This document shows positions 20,381-27,386 of a stretch of 27,386 nucleotides of DNA, piece by piece. The stretch spans positions 1 through 27,386 of the forward strand of contig JAOXYB010043503.1 of assembly GCA_028565635.1 (NCBI GenBank). The letters are read 5' to 3'. The stretch is from Phoronis ovalis (Eukaryota > Phoronida > Phoronidae). Made by a program: the position numbers and the translations under genes. Below the pieces are notes generated by a model, which had not been told where the DNA came from, ran no database searches, and saw only the letters and a program-made list of their open reading frames with translations. How positions within the stretch are numbered: position 1 is the first letter of the stretch; the number at the start of each line of letters is the position of its first letter.

Positions 20381-23300
20381 ATAAAGGCTACGCAAAAGTA
20401 TCTTGGGCGCTCCTGGGTGTTTTCCATATCCATTAGTTAGCACCCCACGGACAGATAATCGGGACTTTTTACTTCAGATAAACTGTTATCTTTAGTTTAA
20501 CTGTATTAATGTAAGATATCACATTAAGTTATTCATAAAGTTTTATAGACATAATATGCTTCACCTGCAAACAATAATAATCCCAAATGGTTGATTTTAA
20601 TGCAGCAGAGTAGAAAACGAGCAAATGATTTATCTGTGGTTTGACACAAGTGTGCGTGTATCATATAAAAGAGTTGGGATGCACACCTGCAGTATTAGCA
20701 TTTCTAACCAATTCTATTGCTATCCCAAACCAACCAAGATGAAATACAAATTAATTTATTTTGCAACCTTCCGTAACCTACGTTTTACCACGAGTTCACT
20801 AGTTCGACATCGTCCAAAATGCCACTTATACTCGATCACAGCAATTTTATAAAAATTATCCTAAAGCTATTTTTTGTTGGCTGAAAGGCTACACGTACTG
20901 TAAGTTTTACAATTTAAAAAAGTTAGAATAAAATGTATTTTTAACTTAAACCTGTTAAAATTAGTCTTATTTCTTTTACATCTTTGATCTTTTCCAGATC
21001 AAGTGATGATTCGATTATTCTGAAGTTCAAGGACTAGAGTCATATTTAGTTCATGATTTTCTCCATTTCAAGTTTATGCACAATATTCAGAGTAACATTT
21101 CTACAGACAGTGTTACCTGCTAATTCACATTCTCACGCTTCTTGCCAAATGCAGTGTACGGTGAAACTACAATTTGAATAATTAACGAAATTTATTTTGT
21201 TTACTGAACGTAAATATTTATAAAAAGATACACCTGCAATCCTCAGATGTGGTAATGATATACGTAGGCCCCAAAATTGGTTGAGGCCAGCAGTGTTTAG
21301 ATGAATGCACTGAGCTTTATTTTCGTTGCAATTGACACTTTAGTTGTTTTTAATATGCTATGTCATATCATCAGGTAAAACAAATAAAAAATGGATTATC
21401 AACTTTTTACCAATAGTACAGTAACTTGTTTTTAGAGTGTCCCGTCAGGTGATTGCAGCCTCTAAGTAGCTGCTTCTTATAACCAACACAATAAAAAGTG
21501 GAAAAATATAAGCAATCATAAAACTCAAAACTGTTTCTTGAATTAAAAAAGAAAAATTCTTTTTTTCTGTCTATGAGTAAAAAACGATACTGATCACGAT
21601 TTCCCTTTTGCTTTTCCGAAAACATATATTTGATACATGTTTTATAGATAAATATAGGTTACATCAATAATTTTATTTTTATGTTTTAGCCTCCCTGCAT
21701 GGCCTGCATTGTTTTGGCGTTACAGTTGACGCACCTAAAGCGGCAATATTTTTTGTCGTAATCTCAAGATCTCATCAAGGCATGACTATGTAATCAATTT
21801 CTGAATCCTTCTTATATTTCCTTTTTTATCTTTGATCACTCATTCTTACCTTGTAGTTTCATTTATGTTATTTATTAAAAATAATTGTTTGCAATATTCT
21901 TTTGATGTTTTTAGTTCATTTCAATAAAATATAAAAGGGTAGAACGCCGGAAAACCCTAGATGTTTGCAGCTCGTTTATGAGTAGATAGCATATTTAAGA
22001 CATTGAAACATTAATTGAGTATGAATTATCTGGATTGCTTTTTATGAGAGATATTAAAGTAAAATTAGGTTTTAGTGCACATGTGTAAATACTGTTAGCC
22101 TGTGTCATTGCTCTTAAAACACGTGAAAGGTATTTTTCCTGGATACTGCAGAGAAAATATTATAAATTTAAATTGCGTTTTAATACAAAGTTTTTACTGA
22201 GACTGTTTGGTAGCGTAAATTGTTTAAAAACTACGACAGGCGCATGGTATCATTAACAACAAAGCATTTAAACTGTATTTGTTTGCGGAAAGTTCTATTC
22301 ATACTGTTATTAAATTCTTAACAATAATTTTACCACTTTTCTCTTTGACTTTTATTGTAACATTCGTCTATCGATTCTTGAAAAGGGCTATTATTCATGA
22401 TTTATGAATATACTATTATACAATATTAAAATTTTCTCACAATATTTTAAACACAACACAATAGGTATTCATTGATTAAAAATGATACCATTCTTGATAA
22501 AAGAACTATCTATTTCAAGAGTGAAAATTGAGAACAAATATATTATAACCATATCACTTAACAACTGTTAGCATAATTGATTTAAATAGAGTGGTAGCCA
22601 TGGGGGTTACTCGGCAAAATCTTTGGTAAGCATGCACCGTTGTACACAGGTTCTGCCAAAAGTAACTAACTCGTTAAATCGCAGCTCTTTTCGTAAGCAA
22701 AATCAATAAAACTGATATTCTGCGGGAACAAAATGTAGAAAAACCTATGTATATGCCTATGCCCTATATTTTCTATAAAAAGCCCGGAATACACGCATTT
22801 GTGGAAATAAAAAAAAAATCAACTTATAAAATTTGGGATACATTTAAGAGAAAACCTTATTTTTCTGCTTTATGAAAAAAGCATTATAATGTCAAAACAT
22901 ATTCCCTTAAAAAAAAACGTCGTAGGCAGTTTGAAAATATGTACCCCGTAAACAGAGACTTTTATACGGCAGCACATCCGTAAATGCCCCCCTCCCCCGG
23001 AAGTAGTAATCACTGCAAGGGACTCGATTTCAAGACTTCATAACTTCAGGGAGTTTATTATCGTTGCTGTTTAAACCTTTTATCTTTTGTTTTCCAAAGA
23101 AGATTGTTCATGATATTTTAATTAGAATGCATTAATGTAATTTTAATAAATTGTTTAACTAAAATAAAGAAACATTGATACCTTATTAATTAATTAAGGA
23201 AATACGATGAAGACTTGTACTGCAATAATATGTAATATAACTACAAATCTATTTTAAAAGTATAGTTTAGTGTCTGTAGAATTATTTTCAGAAAATCTTT

Positions 23301-25193
23301 ATTACAACTAATTATTTTCAGTTCATCAAAAATAATAAATAAAAATAAGGAATTTTAAAAAAGGTATTATTTTTCTTAAATATTTTCCTTAAATAGAAAT
23401 ATTTTTTTTACTGATGTAGCGATTGAATTTGTTTAGATATTTATTTGCGTATATCATTCTAAATGTAATTTCATCATTAAAAACGCTATTTTTGAAAATA
23501 TTCCAATGAACCTTCATCTGGTATTTACACAAACTTATTATCAAATTGATCATTTGTACCTGACGTACGGAAATCCATTATAATATTTACAATATGTGAG
23601 ATTTATTCAAAAACTAGGTGCGTGAAAGATAAACTGTCAAACAAAGCTTCTACTAGAATTTGCAAGAGCCATATTTACACATTCTCAACTGATGTATAAG
23701 AAAATAGTCGGTACTGTTTATCTTGAAATGATAACTCACTTATTATTGAATGTGAAATTTTCGTACAATAACCTGCCTCTAATCATAATGAGGATATGTA
23801 GGTGTGTATTCTTTAAAAAATTAATAATATGATGAATTGTCAAATAGAAGACGTTACTTTTACCCTTTGTTCTTTTATATCTAACAGCAAATATTTTGAA
23901 TTGTGACAAAAATCTTATTTGTATATCATAAGAAACCAAGTACTCCCTGTAACCGATTGACAGAAATTGCCATCTTTATTTTCTGTGTGAAAGTGTCTTG
24001 ATTATGTTATGGTTTTTCAATGTTAAAATCACGGTTAAACAGTTTTAGAATAAAGGTTCCTTTTTAAAGGTATACTGTTAAATTCAGTAATTAGTTATAA
24101 CGTTACTGCCGAAAATAAATTCTGGTGATTTAAAAAATATTTTCTCAATTTAAAACTTAAATTAAATATATTTAATTTGAAAATTAATAACTGAAAAATA
24201 ATATTTTAAAAGTTAAAGCGCCTTGTGTATGAGTAACTTTAAACGAAGACATTGGTATGAACTTTTAGTTCCTAAAGGGTCTTGATTACATTTCTGTTAT
24301 CACCTATCCATCCACATTGATATACAAATGTGTCATGTAGATCGAGTTTATATTTATTCAAAGAGATAAAAATTATCAAACAGGTGCGAAAAATCATGTA
24401 ATTCAATCTATTAGAGACCCTTTTGATGGATACATTAATTTTTTGATACCAAGAAATTGTCACGATTCCTTAAATTTTGTTCAGTAAATGGAAAGCGGTA
24501 AACTGGGCACAGGGCCCTCTTTTGTGTTCTTAGTAAGTAAATATGGTAATTTTGTATTTATAAATTTTCTCAAATTTTTATGCCTACAATCAAGGAGGTT
24601 AAGTATTTGACCCGAAATATTGATACTGGTAAAATAAATATAGATTCTTGAATTGTTTTAGTAATTTAAGATATTTGCGAATTTTTAAGATTTAAAGCAT
24701 TTGTATAGACTAGAGAAGGGGGAAGGTGAATATGCAAAATTGTGAGATAAAGTAGATTATAAAATGAATCACAGGATTGCATTTTATAGTGTAAAAAAAT
24801 TCCAATATACACCTAGCTAGTGTGTATTATAAGAAAATGATATTATTTGATTATACTTTCGTGATTTGCTTAGGTAAACCAGCTTTTCCTAGTAATATGA
24901 ATTCATTGTCAAAACCCAAAGTAAAAGTCTTATAAATGATTGTGATTAAGTTTTTATTCTGCTCAGGTCCTCAGTAGACTTTTCCAGGACAGCCTGGCTA
25001 AACATTTTTGACGTAAATCATTTTTACACAATACAAAATATAATATGTTTAGTGTTTATATATGTTTTACAACCAAAATTAAAAAAAAATTCTCAAAATG
25101 TCACTCCTTATCTCTTATAAATGTATTTAATCATAAACTACATATGTTAATCAAGGAAAACATTATGTTTTTAATAATTATTAAAAGTAAAAT

Positions 25194-25251
25194 TATCAGA
25201 AAAAAACTATTAATAATATCAATAAAAACATTAATAGTATCAGAAAAAAAC
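25194..25251 (+). repeat. 14-bp direct repeat TATCAGAAAAAAAC, period 44
   Basis: Exact copies lie at 25194-25207 and 25238-25251 within an A-rich stretch. It is probably a simple local duplication. Confidence 0.6.
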
Positions 25252-26458
25252 ATTTTAGAATTATTCACTCCTAGCCAGTGTTGGTCAGTGTTGTTTGGCT
25301 TTGAAATGAAACATACAATGACAGTGAATAACTCAAATATCAAAATGTGTGTACAAATATTAATAGAAAGGCATTTGAGTAAAAGTTAATTAAGTGAACA
25401 AAAAAATTAAGTATTTTTAATAAACATTTCATGATCAGATAAAACGTGAAGGATGAACAAACTGGCACATGTTGGTCAAATTAAAAATAGTTGGAACGTA
25501 TCATTTTTCATTTTTGCACTCTAAGTGTAGTTGTACCCTACATTAATCAAAAGTGTGTCAGTCTACACATTTCTATACGACCATCCTTAATATTTGCTAA
25601 TCATAACCGTTGATAAAGAAGGTAAGCTTTAAAAGGTCATTTCACTAAATAAATATCACTTAATCTAATTTCATCGTATTGCAAACACGCTCACTACACA
25701 ACAAATACAGTGATGATTAAAATATTTGTGTACACTTGTTTTTCTTTTTAATCTGCATAATTTTACCTTTTGTGCCCATCGGAAGATAGGTCCTTTTGGA
25801 GATGCGAGCTCCATCTATGTAGCATCGCGATCACTTTTACTAGAATAAGAAATGGTATTCTTATACTACACGGGAAATGAATTTGCAATGACCTTTTATT
25901 TATTTGTAATAAAATGCTTCTGTTAATACGCCATGGTGTTATTGTTTAGCCTGTTCTACGACGAAGTCACGTCCTTGCTTGTAAGATGCTTCAGTTTCGA
26001 GTCATTATAGTAGCCAACTAATTGTCTACAGACTAATGAAAGACTAATTAAATCAAGAGGTTAGTATATATTACTAGTTGACAATTAAGCTATTTAATTA
26101 TTTCTTCACTATTAACAGTAATATCCAATAAACAAATTGTTTTTAGCAAATTAACTTAGACATACATTAAATTTTCTTTAAAAGCCTTTTTCTTTAGGCT
26201 GAAAAGCAACAGTTGTATTCAATTTTGTATATTGTTATTTTCATTGCCCAAAAACGATTTATTTAGAAATAAATAAGCAGTATAATAGCTAAAAATATAT
26301 ATTATACTATTATAAATAACGAAATAAAGAGCAAAACTGTCACATTCAAGGTTAGATATTTTGTGCTTCTTTATAATGGATTATATTTTATATTGATCAT
26401 AAGTGGTATCGGGTCACTGTGCAGTGGATATTGTCTACCAAACAATTGAACCGAAAGA

Positions 26459-26505
26459 AGGAAGTGAGTCATAGTAAATTTCTTCCTGGTCTCATGCATT
26501 TATAA
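26459..26505 (+). promoter_or_regulatory. Candidate core promoter of the BPI-like gene: ETS/AP-1 composite plus TATA-like element
   Basis: AGGAAGTGAGTCA (26459-26471) overlaps an ETS core (GGAAGT) with a perfect AP-1 site (TGAGTCA). About 27 bp downstream is ATTTATAA (26498-26505), a TATA-like box that would place transcription start near 26530, roughly 120 bp before the ATG. ETS/PU.1 and AP-1 control is typical of immune and inflammatory genes. The assignment is from motif and position only. Confidence 0.4.
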
Positions 26506-26650
26506 CTTAATGTGATAACAGTCAACTGTAACAGCACAGTCACAATTCCAGAAACTGGACTAATTTACTAGGTTTTCAGTCGGCATCGAGTTAGACATTC
26601 AGTGCGTTTGAGCATAATTGTGTGTAAGAAGAACACATATCAAGTGAATC

Positions 26651-27257
26651 ATGAACTTGAAATTTATTCTCTGCTTGATGGCGATTACTTTCGCTGAATG
26701 CTCAAACCCAGGATTCAAGATACATATAACGCAGAATGGGTTGAACTATGGTATGTATATCTGGAAAACTCAATAGTTTGCCGAAATATGGGATCTGACG
26801 TATTCGTTTGGATCCAAGTAAGACTTATATTACGCCTAGAAAACAATTTAATATATTTCAGTTGACTAGATGCTTCCTTTGTAACAATGTTATATTTACA
26901 TACATTATAAATAGGAAATAATCTTTGAATAAAATACTCAATCAATATGAATAAATTCTGGGCAAGAACCATAGTTTTGCAAAAAGTTATTTCCGGGTTC
27001 ACTACTCTAATGACCGGCAGGTGACGTAGCAAGCACTGCACTACTTTTTTCAATTATTTTTTTCTTTAATGTAAAAATCGCTTTTCATTTTTTAAAATAG
27101 TTATTTTTTTAATGTAATGTTTCAATTTTTATTTTTGAATAGCGAATAAAATTGCAATGGATATCTTGGGCAAAAAAATTACAGGCCAGACTATTCCAGA
27201 CCAGCATGGAAGATCAAAAATTGGAGGGGTTGGTCATGTTAACTATGATTTTACAAG
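26651..27257 (+). CDS. BPI/LBP-family secreted lipid-binding protein, 5' part (exons 26651-26750 and 27143-27257; continues beyond the window)
   Basis: Two exons join in phase 1 (G|CG gives Ala34) and encode the first 71 residues plus two bases. Residues 1-17 (MNLKFILCLMAITFAEC) are a signal peptide: a Lys near the start, a hydrophobic core, then a small-residue cleavage region. The mature start SNPGFKIHITQNGLNYA matches the Asn-Pro-Gly and Gly-Leu-x-Tyr pattern opening the N-terminal barrel of bactericidal permeability-increasing and LPS-binding proteins. The IP-D...IGGVGHVNYDF stretch fits the next strand. Family members are about 450-480 residues, so most of the gene lies outside. Vertebrate and oyster BPIs bind LPS and defend against Gram-negative bacteria; that role is inferred here. 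Donors are G|GTATGT (26751) and AG|GTACGT (27258); the acceptor is GAATAG (ends 27142). An in-frame TGA two codons upstream (26645-26647) and A at -3 support the start. Confidence 0.85.
26751..27142 (+). other. BPI-like gene intron 1 (392 bp, phase 1)
   Basis: The intron is bounded by GTATGT and a T-rich tract ending TTTTTGAATAG. It is A/T-rich with poly-T runs near the 3' end. An antisense open frame spans it but crosses the splice sites and looks like chance. Confidence 0.8.
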
Positions 27258-27386
27258 GTACGTAAATAATTGATTGTTGAATATGTCATTACGAAGGTAT
27301 ACTTGATCGATGTTCATAAAAGTAAATTATAGGTCGGTTCAGAACTACCTTTTTGGATCTGGTTCGAGCTCGATCTGATATATATA
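27258..27386 (+). other. Start of BPI-like gene intron 2 (runs off the window)
   Basis: It begins with the strong donor GTACGT after AAG. The remaining sequence to the edge is AT-rich with no open frame in phase. The next exon is not in the window. Confidence 0.75.

Larger units (their letters stand above)
16736..26458. other. Long AT-rich spacer between Nkx2.2 and the BPI-like gene
   Basis: Nearly 10 kb has no recognisable gene. It includes two candidate orphan exons (18448-18560 and 20158-20247), the minus-oriented CTCF-like core (19019-19028), the homeodomain-site cluster (19196-19265), a small direct repeat (20359-20380), the near-palindrome CCTTATTAATTAATTAAGG (23181-23199) and a 14-bp direct repeat (25194/25238). 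Long open frames at 25045-25389 are low-complexity A/T sequence. Confidence 0.55.

Noticed and set aside
21368-21375. CTGATGA (minus strand) as a hammerhead ribozyme core, and a second copy near 18634
   Set aside because: Neither has a stem II followed by GAAA at the right spacing.
25045-25389. 114-codon + strand open frame
   Set aside because: It is Lys/Ile-rich, low-complexity translation of A/T-rich DNA with a direct repeat, and has no family likeness.
26414-26426. CACTGTG as a recombination signal heptamer
   Set aside because: No nonamer lies at 12 or 23 bp, and the setting does not suggest V(D)J-type sequences; CACTG-TG-CAGTG is a simple short dyad.
26715-27053. 112-codon minus frame over the BPI-like exon 1 and intron
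   Set aside because: It is antisense to a supported exon, crosses its splice site and has no recognisable content.
27361-27372. GGTTCGAGCTCG as a tRNA B box
   Set aside because: No A box or acceptor/anticodon stems are found upstream.
1-27386. CRISPR arrays, operons, phage or plasmid genes
   Set aside because: There are no regularly spaced repeats or bacterial gene layout, and the window is clearly eukaryotic.

Overview
This looks like AT-rich nuclear DNA of an invertebrate animal, most likely a lophotrochozoan and probably a bivalve mollusc such as a mussel or oyster. The reasons are large introns with GT-AG borders, long A/T-rich spacers, no operons or ribosome-binding sites, an NK2 homeobox gene almost identical to vertebrate Nkx2.2 through its homeodomain, and the 5' end of a secreted BPI/LBP-type gene. 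The phylum is inferred from the overall style and not proven.

Two genes can be supported with confidence, both on the + strand. (1) A complete two-exon Nkx2.2 (vnd/NK2.2 family) gene has exon 1 at 10677-10896 and exon 2 at 13425-14191. The splice is in phase and gives 328 residues. It carries the TN (Eh1-like) repressor motif, the NPY.RWL motif, an acidic spacer, an NK2-type homeodomain with Tyr54, the NK2-specific domain and a Met/Asn-rich tail ending in Trp-Trp. (2) The first two coding exons of a BPI/LBP-family secreted protein lie at 26651-26750 and 27143-27257, and the gene runs off the right edge.

Everything else is non-coding or doubtful. Positions 1-10676 are spacer with a GC-richer island at about 5640-6810 and scattered short protein-like open frames (1135-1218, 2623-2826, 8179-8761) that may be decayed genes or transposons, or chance. 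Intron 1 (10897-13424) holds two notable NK2-type binding-site arrangements. Positions 14192-26650 hold the Nkx2.2 3' UTR and about 12 kb of spacer with a GC-richer block at 16500-16730, a homeodomain-site cluster at 19196-19265 and two candidate orphan exons (18448-18560, 20158-20247).

The most interesting signals are regulatory. They are a convergent pair of CTCF-like cores (2223-2232 on +, 19019-19028 on -) bracketing Nkx2.2, adjacent TGACA-type inverted repeats 170-240 bp upstream of its start codon, paired NK2 half-sites in its intron suggesting autoregulation, and an ETS/AP-1 composite about 190 bp upstream of the BPI-like start codon. I see no CRISPR, rRNA, tRNA or intact mobile element, and no clear novel multi-gene system.
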